DNA of 64,000 nt from Dastarcus helophoroides (taxonomy: Eukaryota > Arthropoda > Insecta > Coleoptera > Bothrideridae), in NCBI GenBank assembly GCA_028583605.1, contig CM053330.1:20672129-20736128 (forward strand), in the 5' to 3' direction. Within the stretch, counting starts at the first letter, position 1. Each line of letters begins with the position of its first letter. The position numbers and the translations under genes were made by a program. This document shows, in pieces, positions 11,800 to 23,411 of the stretch. The notes below the pieces were generated by a model that saw only the letters and a list, made by a program, of their open reading frames with translations, did no database searches and was not told where the DNA came from.

Positions 11800-12890
11800 T
11801 AAGAAACCTAATAGTAAAAAATTACTTGACATAACCAATATTTTATAATTTCCTTTAGTTTTGTAATATTGAAATTTGAATGTATTAGTGTGGAAGTGTG
11901 GTAATGTAAGATCTCCATGGTCTATTCGTAATCTTTATATCCGTAATTATATCAATTTCTTGTGATTCGTTTATTGGTTAGCTATTTAGCTAATTAAAGG
12001 GGCTGATATGTTATGATTTCTTTGTAAATTCTATACCTGCTGAGTTATTGTCGGGCGTTCTAATTCTAGATTTTGGCCCTATGACAAGTGGATCATAAAT
12101 AGATCTTTTTTGTAAGTGACCACCAGTAAGTGGTAGCTAGTGACTTTAATAGAGAGTAATCAATAGACCGTAAACTTCAAACATTTTAATAATAATAACA
12201 ATCTACATAAACTAACTACAATTATGCCAGTCAAATTAGATTCAGAAGGAGGTGAAATAATTCGGGGAAAGCTGAAAATAGTTTTAATACCTATATTTGC
12301 TGCCAAATATGAGTAATCTGAGTTTGCACTGTCTGAGGAAGTGAACCTAACTGTTTAGCCCAAAAACTCGCGAAATGTTTGCAGTTTTTTTTCCACTTTT
12401 CAGTGATAACTCTTAAGTGGCGCTTCTTACGGAAAGAATAGTTATTACAAGAATTCTAGAGCATTAAATTATGATTGGAATTAGTACCCGAAACTTGAAA
12501 TTTGGTGCAGTGGTACCACTGCAATTAATAGTCAAAAAGGGGCACTTTTTTGGTCACTGACTATTTAGGCGTGCGTAACTTTCAAACTGCTAAAGCTTAA
12601 ATAATATAAGTTGTAGAGCATTAAATCTTGCATCCAGGAGGTACAAAATTATCTAAACTGAAATAATTTTAGGTATACATATTAGCGAGCATAAATCGTT
12701 AACGAACCCAATTAAAAACTTTGTAGTTCGCATTCTGTACATGTTTGACACATCTATAAATTACCTTAATTGTAAATCACATTTAAGTACAATTTAATTG
12801 TACTATCAAATTAAAAACTACTTTTCAACTTAATAACATTTTTTTATTCCTTGCAAACGTCAAAGAACAGAAGTCATTTTTGAATTAGAA
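11800..12890. other. No recognisable feature
   Basis: AT-rich sequence between the pogo-like fragment and the non-LTR remnant. The 3' part of the pogo-like element was looked for here and not seen. Confidence 0.4.
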
Positions 12891-12916
12891 GAACACAGTT
12901 TAATGATGTATTCATT

Positions 12917-13386
12917 TTTTGATAAAATGCAACACCACAAACTCCTGGAAATATTGGAACAAGTGGGGATCGACGACCGAGAATTAAAAATCGCCTCATA
13001 TCTATATTGGAACTAAACCGCTTTTATAAATGTGGATGAAGACCAATCTGAGGCAATTAAGATATTGCGGGGAGTAAGACAGGAATGTGCTTTATCGCCT
13101 TTATTATGTAACATCTATTCTGAGTATATATTTAAAGAAGCCGTCGAAACCATTATTGCAGGAATACTGGTAAATGGAGGACCCCTAAATAATTTAAGAT
13201 ATGCGGATTTTACAGTCATTATTTCAGACAATCTAGACGATTTTACGAGAAAAGGGTAAAGGGAGGTTAGTCAAAAGTATGGGCTCGACATTAATCCAAA
13301 CAAAACCAAATAATGGTGATCAGCAAAAACAATATACCTCATGAAGATCTGATGGTTTTCAAAAGTCAACCCATTAATCGAGTCCG

Positions 13387-13473
<87 letters not shown>

Positions 13474-13975
13474 GTGATCTTTAATGAATGACCAAGGATC
13501 ACTCTCAAGAAATAAAATGACGTATTGAAAAGGCAAGGGCTGTATTCATTAAAATGGCAGCACTTTTTAAATGTCTTACTTTATGGTACAGAAGTCTGTA
13601 CCCTAACTAAAGCAACCACAAAGATATTAGAGGCGTTTGAAATGAGGCTCTATCGCAGAATCTTACAGATCTCTTGGGTGGATCACGTGAACAACGAAGA
13701 AGTTCTTCACAGAATGCATAAATCCACAGAAATAACAACTACCATAAAAACACACAAGTTAGAATAGCTGGGCCACATAATAAGGAAAGAAAGGAGATAC
13801 GGTTTAGTACAGCAAATACTACAGGGCAAACGAGGTCCAGTCTGCAGAAGAATTTCTTGGTTAAAGAACTTGAGAACATGGTTTTCGTTAACAACTAGCC
13901 AGCGCTTTAGAGCAGCCATCAACAAAATTACAATAGCCAGAATGATCGTCAACATTTGGAACGAATAGGCACCAA
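12917..13975 (+). pseudogene. Non-LTR retrotransposon reverse transcriptase, 3' part, decayed
   Basis: Successive frames give reverse transcriptase pieces in the right order. The first is FDKMQHHKLLEILEQVGIDD, ending at a stop. It is followed by GVRQECALSPLLCNIYSEYI and LRYADFTVIISDNL. The latter is the catalytic motif with the usual YADD changed to YADF. After another stop come MVISKNNIPHEDL and PINRVRKY. A (TA)40 tract follows, then RIEKARAVFIKM. A frame switch leads to LLYGTEVCTLTKA, FEMRLYRRILQISWVDHV and LGHIIRK, the typical tail of RTE/Jockey-type polyproteins. At least two stops and several frameshifts are visible, and the changed catalytic Asp makes it non-functional. The endonuclease part is absent. 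Confidence 0.8.
13391..13470. repeat. (TA)40 microsatellite
   Basis: Uninterrupted TA dinucleotides inside the decayed reverse transcriptase, at the place where related proteins have a K-Y-x-Y-L-G motif. The tract probably grew from that AT-rich codon run. Confidence 0.95.
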
Positions 13976-14249
13976 AAGAAGAAGATCCATTTCTTCCCCA
14001 AAATCATCGATTCTTGACATTCAACCAGTTCTCCTACAGAGAAAGAATATTAAAACATAATTATTAAGCAAGTAGACAGACGACCCCTGCCTCTAACTCC
14101 AATAGTTCGATAAGACGCTGTTAATGAAATGATTGTTATTAGGCGCCCGAATTGCCTTCTTTTCAAAATGTTTTTTTAACCCAATAAACATGTGCTTAAT
14201 TTCCTCAACTCGCAGAGGCTTCAGGTACTTAGCAATTGTAAAGAAGAGC

Positions 14250-14600
14250 ATCCTATTTTACAAGCTTTAAGCGGATGCACTATCACCTTAGTTTTCTTTT
14301 GCCAAAGAAAGCTTCAGTTCTTGAGGTACTAGAAGCGAATCCATTTTTGAGAGAGTCGAGGCAGTGCAAGTTTTTAAAGCAAAGGCACTAGTGTAGATTA
14401 TGCAATATCTGCAATTAAATCATTCGTTTCAGTTCTGTGTTTTCTTATAATTGGTCCAAGAAAAAAAACTCTTTAGGTTTTTAACCTGAGCTTGCTGCAC
14501 CAACTAAAGCGAAAGCATATCAGTATTATCTGCAGGCATGTCACCAAATTCAAATATGATATTGTTAAGAGAACAATTCGCTAAACTAGAAATTTGCTGT
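14250..14600 (+). pseudogene. Decayed fragment of an uncharacterised multicopy insect protein
   Basis: Plus-strand frames give SGCTIT...FFCQRK, then VLEVLEANPFLRES, then NICN/AISAIKSF-type pieces with stops and frame changes. This resembles a family of uncharacterised, repeated insect proteins with an S-G-C-D-T-T-S core followed by an F-x-G-K-G-K motif and an L-E-A-N-P-x-L-R-E stretch. I do not know the function, and the match is from memory. No intact frame remains. Confidence 0.3.
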
Positions 14601-15179
14601 TTTTCCATCTACAGCATCAATGAACCAGCTTAAGCTAATAATTGAGAAAGAAATGGTTTCCTATTTTTTTTTTTTGCCAACTTGATGTATGTTTTAATCT
14701 ATGACACCATACCACCTTCACTAGTGTCTTTATCTTTAAAAACTTGTGCTGCCATGATCTCTTCAAACATGGTCGAAATTTAAAAAAATGTCAGCCTGTC
14801 TACGGTTTTAATATTTTTTCTCGGTGGGTGGAATGCATGAATGCTAAGAAGTCGATGATTTCAAGACATAAATGAGTAAACTGATAAAACGATGTATATT
14901 TGATTTTACTATTTTTTTTTTGTTCTCAGAATTTTATTAGAAATAAAAATATATTAACTATATATATTAACTAGATAATTGCTGATTTACAATGAAGATG
15001 AAGGTAATTTAAATACCAACCATGTAGGGAATGCAAAATGGAAAACATGTAATGACTAATGTAATAAGTAACCATTTTGGATTTATTGTGATATGTGTAC
15101 GTAAAATAACATATGTGAATACACTCTCTAGATGCACAATTAAATGCTCTTCATCATTTTTTATCGATTTTTTAAGTTA
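14601..15179. other. No recognisable feature
   Basis: AT-rich, with poly-T runs. Nothing recognised on either strand. Confidence 0.45.
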
Positions 15180-15350
15180 GACTAGCAGTTTCAAAGCTTC
15201 GTAGGCATTACTGTAGTTAATACAAATTTCATTCCAAGAGGCAAACAGTGCCTTTTTTTGGTCGTTAGTTGCTGCTATACGATTGCACCAGATTTCAAGT
15301 TTCAGGTACCCATACCAACCAGTATTTAATGCTCTACAATTCTTATTATG
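15180..15350 (-). other. Coding-like minus-strand segment without start codon
   Basis: A minus-strand frame runs open for about 56 codons to a stop (TAG AC boundary near 15180). It has balanced composition: LNTGWYGYLKLEIW, then KKALFASWNEICINYSNAY. It has no in-frame methionine. The residue mix is unlike the chance Ile/Phe/Lys-rich frames nearby, so it may be an exon or a transposon remnant. The family is not recognised. Confidence 0.3.
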
Positions 15351-15439
15351 ACTATTTATTCCCTAAAAGGGGCTGTTTAAGCGTTATCACTGGAAAATGG
15401 TAAAAAGAAGATTTAAATCCGCGATACTCACTTTACAAA

Positions 15440-15825
15440 CCTCAACAAACGGATACCAAATAGTCATTTTTTTCTCAAAAATAGTTAGCTGTAGACAATT
15501 GTTTAAGGGATATTTTTTTGTTTTAAAATATTACGGCTTGGTAAAAATAACGCCGATCGATAACATAGGAAGGTAGGTGGAGAAAACTATCACCCAGTAT
15601 GTCGCCTTTGCTAATATTCTAGAAAGCGGTAAGCCGTAATAGTAAAAATAAATAATAGTTTTAAATTACAACACGATTGGCAAAGAGATTACGAAACTAT
15701 TAATTAAATTATTTTTTTAATCACAACTTTGAAAGTTTATAAATTCCAAAAATAAAAATTTTTATTAAACTTTTTTTCGGATTTATCATCAAGCGCTGTC
15801 TGTGAAATTTACGGATCGTTTGTAT
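15440..15825. repeat. Interspersed repeat, mate of 3230-3640
   Basis: Diverged reverse complement of 3230-3640. It includes AAACGGATACCAAATAGTC, GGTAGGTGGAGAAAACTATC and the ACTTTGAAAGTT block. Non-coding. Confidence 0.65.
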
Positions 15826-16524
15826 AATTTTGTGTGTTTAATAAAGAGTTAATTATGCTTCCTATATGGTGTTATCATTTCCAATGTCTCAGTTGGTTGC
15901 AAGGATTGCGAAATCTGTGAATTTTTGTCTATTGAACTACACCTAAAATGAATAGAGAATGGGAAAGAACAATCAAAGGTACTTCTGTTTAGGTTGTCTA
16001 AATGTATAAATGTTACAGTGTATTTTTTATGATTTTTGAAGGCGCAGATTATTGCCATATTTTTCTTACATTTGAAGAATTTATTTTATCAGGAAGAATT
16101 AAATTCTCCTTAGGAGTTGCGGTAAATAATCTAAGAAACCGTAAATACATTTGAAATAATAGGGAAATTTTGATTTTGACATTTAAGAAAATGAAATTTA
16201 AAATTTATTGAAGCAGGTGGTAGACAGTTCGAACATAGGATGTGAAGTTTGATACCATCTCTATTACCAATAATTGTTATTGTTATTTACTGTGGCTTTC
16301 ACCACTTCTCTATTTCTTGGCATATTTTATGAATAAAAAAATCATAACAAAATGCATTTAAAGGGTTAAATGTATTTTGTTATGATTTTTTTTGAAAAAC
16401 CGATAGATTTAGGAGACCTAAACAAAAGCACCTTTTCTTTGTAGAATTTATCATTCTTTTATAATATCTTCTAGTTCTTAGAATAACTGAACAGAGAATA
16501 AAAATATGTTCCAATTTACTTAAA
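15826..16524. other. No recognisable feature
   Basis: AT-rich. Near 16325-16395 a short imperfect palindrome surrounds AAATGCATTTAAAGGG. No gene seen. Confidence 0.45.
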
Positions 16525-16740
16525 TAACAATGTGAACCTAGCGCCCTCTACCAAGGTCAAAATAAACCCGAAATTCGTAATTTTTACACCCAAAAGCATT
16601 ATATTTCAAAATATTAAGTTTATAGCATTAAAACTGTTACAGCTATTGAGATATTTCAGAATAAAATTTAGATTTTGAACGCCCTGTATCTCTTAAACCA
16701 GCGAAATTGTATAGAAAATTCTACAAGGATTAAAATATTC
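16525..16740. repeat. MITE family 2, copy 2
   Basis: Shares CTAGCGCCCTCT, CGTAATTTTTACACC and the GAACGCCCTGTATCTC block with copies at 9818 and 19258. It appears truncated on its right side. Non-coding. Confidence 0.6.
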
Positions 16741-18429
16741 AATTATTATAACTAGGTATATTTCAAAAGATGGAAACGTGAAGTTTTCAGCTATGAAACA
16801 AAATGTAACAAATGCGTATTCCATAACATCTTATAACTTCTAAACAAATTGTCTTAAATTCAGGGGAAATATAAACGGCAATGTGCATATAAAATACAAC
16901 GTAACATTCATCGTATACCATCATTTTTCCACGATATAAATCTCTTTCGTACGCAGTGAAAACAGCTGGAAGACGCTTCAACAAAACGGAAAAATTTAAA
17001 TAGGTTGGCTTCAACATTGGAAACTCAAAGTAACGTCAAAGAAGATTAGATTAATAATGTATACAAACTTCTATTTCTTACACTACTTAACAAATGACTA
17101 GGAAGTTGCAATTTTAAAATAAAGCCCTCACAATCTAAAGGTTTGGACTGTAAACATTTCGGCGCATAATGAATTAAAAAAGTGATAGATTTTTAATTCG
17201 TTTGTTTTGGAAACGTAAAAATCATAAATTTCATATTCATATTGATAAAGTAGCTGAAGTAGCATATTAGATTAGGCAGATGCGAAAATATAATTTTCTT
17301 CATCTTTATTGCTTTATATTTTAGCCTAGCAAATAAGGGTTTCTAATCCTGGGCGATTTTGTAAAATATTGAAATAAATTATGGTTAAACAATTTGATCG
17401 AGTATTTTCCTGTTTAAACATTGGGTTTTAAAACTCAATAGAAAAGAAATTTTGAATTACTATGACAAAAGTCAGGCACATAATATATGTGTTTGTATTG
17501 TATATATGTATTTAAATAAGGCTGAAGGCCAAGAGAGGGCTGACGACTGCGTTTCAATTGTATTCTCTGTAAAAGGTTGCTTGAATGTCTTTATGGTAGA
17601 ATATTTGAAACGAAATTGAATTACTAGAGCAGTTTTCTTTATCTGCACTACAAAAGAATGTTTACTAAATATTTAACAGTAAATCTTAGAAGCCTTCAGC
17701 AATATTTATTTAACAGTATATGCAATTAATACCAACCATTATACAAGTAGGAGAACGCCGGGAAATATCGACCGCATAAATATAAACTAACATAAATAAG
17801 ACAATATAGCTGGCCAAACATTTTTCATAATCGAAATAGATAGGGCACATACCAATTTAACTAAAACTTATTAAAAAGTAATATTCAAAAGCAACAGAAC
17901 ACCAAAAAATAAACAAAAATAAAAAAATTAAAAAAATTAATGGATCGATATTAAATTAACCTACACGGTCGAAAATTTTTAAAGAAAATTAAAGTTTTCA
18001 TAAATTGCAAATGGTATTATTAGCGACACCATACTATACATATAGGTTGCACATTTTACATAAGCTGCGTTACACAAGTCATTATTGTCCACCTTTACCA
18101 ACTTCCTTACATACCATTTAGGGCAATTTTAATATTCTACTCATTTTATAAAATTTTCATATCCTTATCATGAGACATGTGTTGCTTTTCTATCTACAAG
18201 GTAATTCTACCTTAAATTCAGGTTCGTATTTTACAGCCTAAAATAATACGAAAAGTCTATCTAAACATATGTCGCAAAACGTTTCGTTTCCGAGTTGCAG
18301 GGTGTGGAAGGTTAGTTCTTGATTATAGTCTTTGATTAATAGTTGCGAAACAAGTACAGATAATTGAATGAAATTTGGCACAACTCTATGCCTTTTCGTG
18401 TCCTTCCAAAAATCTAAGAATTAATTTAC
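16741..18429. other. No recognisable feature
   Basis: AT-rich throughout. Short frames such as the 76-codon minus-strand one at 16787-17017 overlap MITE-like sequence and are not credible genes. Confidence 0.45.
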
Positions 18430-18625
18430 AAAACTTAACCAGTGGCGAGTCTATCTAGGGGGGCAGTGTTTAAACCGTACTTTTTTATTTTATGTGCACT
18501 TTTGTCGCAGTTTCGTAACAAAAATATAAACTACAAACGTTTTTATATAAAAGAGATACTCTTAGTGAAATTCGATATTGCAAGCGGATTTTGAGTAAAA
18601 TGCATTTTTATATTTCGTTTGCCCA
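18430..18625. repeat. Interspersed repeat shared with 28640-28828
   Basis: In the same orientation as 28640-28828. Shared blocks include AACAAAAATATAAACTACA, GATACTCTTAGT and AAATTCGATATTG. Class unknown, non-coding. Confidence 0.7.
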
Positions 18626-18794
18626 AAAATATCGGATGTAACACATAATTGGCATTGCAATAAAAGGATAAAATAAAAAGCATTGCCATTTTTATGTTTT
18701 GTTGTCAACGGTGGCCACTTGAAACAGTTTCTGTAAATGAAAGCTAATAGATATTCTCTGTATCTTCTTTGCGAAGTATTAGTATTTCTATTCA

Positions 18795-19140
18795 TGTTTA
18801 TTGGCTTTTTCTTCGCCAGTTACTTCTTTCACAATTCTAAATTTTCAGTAACAGCATACACAAAATTGTAGAGGAAGAAATTTGGATTGATTTTCTGACG
18901 ACGGGCAGAGAATAACACTACCCGAAACCTTTAAACTTTAAAATAACCTTGTTGTTATTTGGTTTTTACGTCATTTAAATTTAAAGATAGTTTTAAGTAG
19001 TTTTTCAGCGATTAACAAAGATCCAACGCAATCGTTACTTGGAGCAATCTATAACAGATTGCCAATCCTTAACAGAAGATTACTAAAAATTTAGAATCGT
19101 GAAAGGAGTAACTCGCAAAAAAAGCCAATAAAACATAAAT
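18795..19140. repeat. Small inverted-repeat element with Penelope-type end sequence
   Basis: Ends at 18795-18850 and 19075-19135 are inverted copies (TTATTGGCTTTTT versus AAAAAGCCAATAA, and CAATTCTAAATTTT versus its complement). The interior (18880-18975) resembles the region after the stop codon of the Penelope-like elements here: a hammerhead-like string, then AACCTTGTTGTT and a T-rich stretch. It may be a MITE that captured, or derives from, a Penelope terminus. Confidence 0.5.
18895..18928 (+). ncRNA. Hammerhead-like motif (degenerate)
   Basis: CTGACGA (18895-18901) is followed by one extra C, GGG (18903-18905), a 15-nt loop, CCC (18921-18923) and GAAA (18924-18927). Compared with the hammerhead core, position 7 is C, which is tolerated, and one base is inserted before helix II. 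Helix I is not evident. Probably a remnant, not an active ribozyme. Confidence 0.35.
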
Positions 19141-19257
19141 AGAAATGAAAGATAATGTTTCTGAATTTGTTATTTGTTAAATATTTACGAAATATTTTCT
19201 TAAATTAAATATTAGCTAAAATAGTTAAATATTAGTTTTAATAATTTACTTAAGTAA

Positions 19258-19538
19258 CAGGGTGTAACTAACGCCCTGTATAAATAGCGCAAAATTTAGC
19301 TTTAAATTCGTAATTCTTATGCCAAAAAACATAACGTTGCCAGTTTTCCAGACGATACTTCTTAAAATCATAAAATTATTAAGAAGTTTCAAATTAAAAT
19401 TCCAACTTTAAACATCCTATACCTCGTAAACCTGCAACACGTGCATAAGGCATGTTAAGCTCAATCACCATATTTTGGTGTGTAGAGTCTCCAGTTCAGA
19501 GATTGCTCATTCTTAATGAATCGCCCTGTATATGCCAT
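19258..19538. repeat. MITE family 2, copy 3
   Basis: Begins with CAGGGTGTAACTAACGCCCTG and ends with ATCGCCCTGTATATG. The interior carries the AGGCATGTTAAGCTCAATCA block shared with 9818-10130. Non-coding, and the best delimited copy of this family. Confidence 0.65.
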
Positions 19539-19786
19539 ACCAAGAACTATTTTGGAAACAAAGATTGATTATTGGTGATTTATTTGACAATGAATTTGAC
19601 TGGTGGGATTTACCCTCCTGACCGATTATTCCCCGGCGTTTCCCTATCCTATCTGTTATTAAAATATTTTGCATTTACGATTGGATTGAGTATATCAAAC
19701 TGATGAAATTTGATAAGATTGACAATAGTCTTTGGTTTCCAAACTCTGAGTCTAATAAATGTTCCAGCTCATCAGCATATGCATTA

Positions 19787-19981
19787 CGGTTTGTTTACAC
19801 TAGACAACTTTATTCCGTACATTTTTCTCTCAGATAAATTATATTAAGTGTCAACTATCCTGAGAAAAGATATCCGAGACTCTAGCTGTGTAAATAAGTC
19901 CCGGATAGCTTCTCTTCGGATAGTTGACACTTATATCAAAAAAAAAATGTACGGAATAAAATATCTAGTGTAAATGCACCG
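19787..19981. repeat. PIF/Harbinger-type MITE, 195 bp
   Basis: Flanked by TTA on both sides (19784-19786 and 19982-19984), the target duplication expected of PIF/Harbinger elements. The termini CGGTTTGTTTACACTAGA and, inverted, CGGTGCATTTACACTAGA start long arms that run through TTATTCCGTACATTTTT and AAGTGTCAACTATCC. Only a small loop separates the arms. Non-autonomous. A half copy lies at 61765-61850. Confidence 0.75.
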
Positions 19982-19984
19982 TTA

Positions 19985-21499
19985 GGGTATTAAAGTAATA
20001 AAATTTCCAGTTTTGTCAAAGCAACCGTTCTGATAAGCGTCAGCGGGTGAACCCTTGGACGTTTTCTACTTGCGTAAGGCTATGTGAGGCTATATATGGT
20101 ATCGCGCGTTCGGTGGATAGCGTAGCATTTATACTTGATAAGCTTTGGATTTATCCGATTTGGGTCTGACATGGAGTCTAGAAAAAGAATTAAAAACTTG
20201 CTGCATATCGTCTAGAAGGTAGGCAATACCTTCTCGTTATATTATAAATGGCGGCTGCTACTACTGAAACTACTGAAGGATCAAGTAAATCTGTTTATCC
20301 AAATGCGGTCTACATTTCAGCTATTGAGGGATGTCAAAACGTACAGATTTCGTTTAATTTAAATGGCATTTTTGTATTTGTTACATTAATAGTATTAATT
20401 TCAGTTATTTTATACTTTCACCAGTTAATGTATACTTCTACGTACATGCTTAGATAAAGTATCAGTTAAATAAGAAGATGAAACCTATGCCTAGTCTATG
20501 TTTAGTAGATAATAACTAGGTAAAGAAACTACAGATTTATTCGCGGCATCTAGGTTAGTTTGTTAAAAAAGTAATTTTATTTTAAGTCGCACTTTTTTAT
20601 AATCTATTAGGGGAAATATTGGAAAGATAGACCATAGTTAAAGGTCCTGAATATTCAAACAAGACAAACAAGAAATATTTTGTTATATCGTTTTGTAGGT
20701 GTTTTTAAGAGCTACAATTTTAACGTCTTATATTTTCTTGTAAATGTGACTGTTCACCAGGAAAAATTGCTAAATTAAAAAAAGTCATTTAGAAGCAAAA
20801 TTATTTGAGGTCCGATTAAAAAGGTTCAAAAACTGCAATTAGTTGTTTTTAGAGGGATTTTTATTGATGTAAGTTAATTTTTTCATAATTTAACTATTTC
20901 CGCGAAAATTATATCAACTTTGGTATTTCTTATGGACGCTTTATTGGATTTTATCATTTTCGAATTTGACATATTATTCTGATTAATTTGATATATGTCA
21001 TGCCATACTTCAGATGTGGCAAAGTGGGTTAAATAAACTAATTTTTTATTTTTAAATAAAAAAATTATACGCAAATGCCATAACTGTTAATATCAAAAAT
21101 ACAGTACCCAATTATGTAACAATAATTATTCAGAAACTAAAAATATTTTAACAAACTGTGCAATATTTAAACAGTTATAAGCAAAATCATAACGTGCATG
21201 CACTCCTTTAAATGGCGTAATTCTATGAAAACCTGTTTTAAAAATGTTGTCAGCAATTTTTACAACAAATCTTTTAACACTGAATATTTATTCGTATAAC
21301 GTGAAATATCTAACAATCTAACATTAGAAGTGACTCTCATATTTATGCACATTATCCGTCTTAAAATATTTAACTTCTAGAGAAGTCTAGAACGCACACT
21401 TGCGTATGAGTCATGAGAAACTAGTCATTAATAAAGCCCTCAGAATATTCTGAAAATTACGTAATTTAAAGGGAATCATGCACGCTACGATTATTAATA
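19985..21499. other. No recognisable gene
   Basis: Near 20085-20130 a TATATATGG string sits in a slightly GC-richer patch. A 69-codon frame at 20248-20457, with a hydrophobic C-terminal half, follows but is not recognised and lacks support. The rest is AT-rich. Confidence 0.35.
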
Positions 21500-22290
21500 A
21501 TTATTTAAATTATATAGTTTGTTGTAATATTTTTGGTTTTTTAAAAATAATTATTGCGTTTTTGGTAACATCCTCATTAAATAATTTATTTTGGTGATAA
21601 TGATTGCTACGTTTTGTGTATCTCCTCAATCGTTGTGCGTTTGCATGTAATTTCATTTTGATTTTTTCTTCGAGTTCATTTAAATCACGCTAATCCATTT
21701 TAGTTTTCCGGAAAATGTTGTCGACCTTAGTAACGACTTGTCGAGAAGTTACGCCCTTTTTTTATTTCGCTGAATTTGAATAAGTCTTTTCTATGTTGTT
21801 CTATGGTTTTTAGGATTATCTTTTTCCTTGCAGGAGTTTTCCTGCCACTTAATAATTCTACCTTTTTTGTTGCTTCTCCAGATATTGCCATTGCAGCAGC
21901 ATACATGTGCTGATTGATATCAGTGATGTCGAAGTGATTACCTTGAGTCATTCTTCCTTTCATGTATTTTGGTATATCTAAGTTCTGTGAGAAGGGTCTT
22001 AATTTTAATTCCCATATCTAGGATGTCCGGGTTAACATTTTGCAAATTATCTTCTGGGAGCAACTTCGTCTGCTCTTCCACTACATTTACTCGTTGTACT
22101 TGTTCATTACCTAAGTATTGTATTTTTTGTTCATCCATAGCAGTTTCATCTTTCTGTTCTCTCTTGGTTTTTATGGCGTCTTTATTATTATTATTGAAGT
22201 AATAATGTGTGCTGGCTTCGACACCCTTTGTCTCCGACCACAAAGAGCACTTGACCAGCATAATGTATGCCAATGATCCTCTCCCCACAA
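21500..22290 (-). pseudogene. Non-LTR retrotransposon, region before the RT domain
   Basis: Minus-strand frames give a continuous protein with two frame changes. The first piece (22288 to 21938) ends with NPDILDMGIKIKTLLTELRY. The next contains MTQGNHFDITDINQHMYAAA and VELLSGRKTPARKK. The last contains ANAQRLRRYTKR and HHQNKLF-type sequence (read as NHYHQNKLFNED). The order matches the linker that precedes the reverse transcriptase in a common insect non-LTR family with a conserved Q-R-L-R-R-Y and Q-N-K-x-F. The RT itself is missing. The upstream side abuts the Penelope palindrome at 22309. Confidence 0.6.
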
Positions 22291-22369
22291 CCGTGAGGTA
22301 AAAGAATTAATTGAAACACAGAACTTGTCCCCTGAAACCAAGAAAAATTAAAAAACACAACAAAGGTTG

Positions 22370-22410
22370 CTCTAACGCGTTTCGACAGCCAAGCTGTCAT
22401 CTTCAGAGAG
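22370..22410 (-). ncRNA. Hammerhead-like motif in minus Penelope copy
   Basis: Exact counterpart of the motif at 24570-24610, on the minus strand. Core CTGAAGA is complementary to 22400-22406, and helix II GACAGC/GCTGTC, GAAA and the ACGCGT palindrome follow. Confidence 0.5.
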
Positions 22411-22524
22411 AAACTAACATCTAATCTTAAAATTAACCCTTATATACTAAGAATATTCACTTCGTGCGTGATCGGCCGCACCCGAACGCGCATCCAATCA
22501 TACACGTCGTTGTGTCACAATTTC

Positions 22525-23411
22525 TTATCTATCAACCTTAACTATTTTTAACAGGGATGAATGGCCTAAAGGTCCAGCGCAACCATTCATAAGGTTGTTT
22601 CCGGCCTTATGGATGGCTAAGCTCTCACATGCATTTAACATATAATTCTTATTAACTACTCTTAACAATTTAATATCATTATCTATCCTATGATCTAATT
22701 CAAAAGCATGTCGAGCCAAACTTGACTTCTCAGTTCTTCCGTACCTCAAATGAGCCAAATGTTCTTTGAGTCGGATTTTAAGAGATCGTCTAGTTTGTCC
22801 AACATACTTTTGAGGACAATCCCTACATGAAATTTGGTAAATACCAGACTTATCTGTTTGCTCTACTTTATCCTTTAAACTACCTAAAAGCGAATTTAAT
22901 TTTCCATTAGAAGTATAAATAACCCGAAAACCCTGATTTCGTAAAATTCCACCCAAACCCTGCGTGAGCGAGGGTTCAAATGGAAGTGAGACGAATTTAA
23001 AGTTTCTGTTTTCATCAGCTCGGAAAGTTGTAGTATTCACCAATTCACATTTAAATTTTTTCTTATTAATAATTTTATAAATAATATTTGGATCGAATCC
23101 ATTAACTTCAGCTATATGTTTTATTGTCTTTAACTCCTTTCTGAATCTTTCCCTACTAGAGGAAGACTCAGAAGGCGATGGGCAAGGAAGTTGAAGCTTG
23201 CCATTTTGTGCTGTATGCAATGGTTAGAATCGGAAGTTATATAGCGGAAGGTACTGGAATCTTTCCTATATACATCAAATTCTAATCTATTTTTATTCCT
23301 AATAACTAAAATGTCTAAAAATGGTAAAGCGGCTTCTTTCTCTAATTCTACAGTGAATTTAACTGTTGGAAAACGTGAATTTAGAACATCAATAACGAAT
23401 TTGATGAACAA
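22525..23411 (-). pseudogene. Penelope-like RT/GIY-YIG ORF, frameshifted minus copy
   Basis: Two overlapping minus-strand frames (23411-23130 and 23220-22525) encode the same protein as the plus copy, from the C-terminal part of the RT (FPTVKFTVELEKEAALPFLD) to the GIY-YIG endonuclease (SGIYQISCRDCPQKYVGQTR). A single base is missing near 23157 relative to the plus copy, which reads CTCTTAGTAGG where this copy has CTCTAGTAGG, and this breaks the frame. The RT catalytic block lies beyond the truncated 5' end. The GIY-YIG part is otherwise intact. Confidence 0.85.

Noticed and set aside
20248..20457. 69-codon frame with a hydrophobic segment after a TATA-like string
   Set aside because: Length is within chance. 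No family, and no splice or polyadenylation context that supports a gene.
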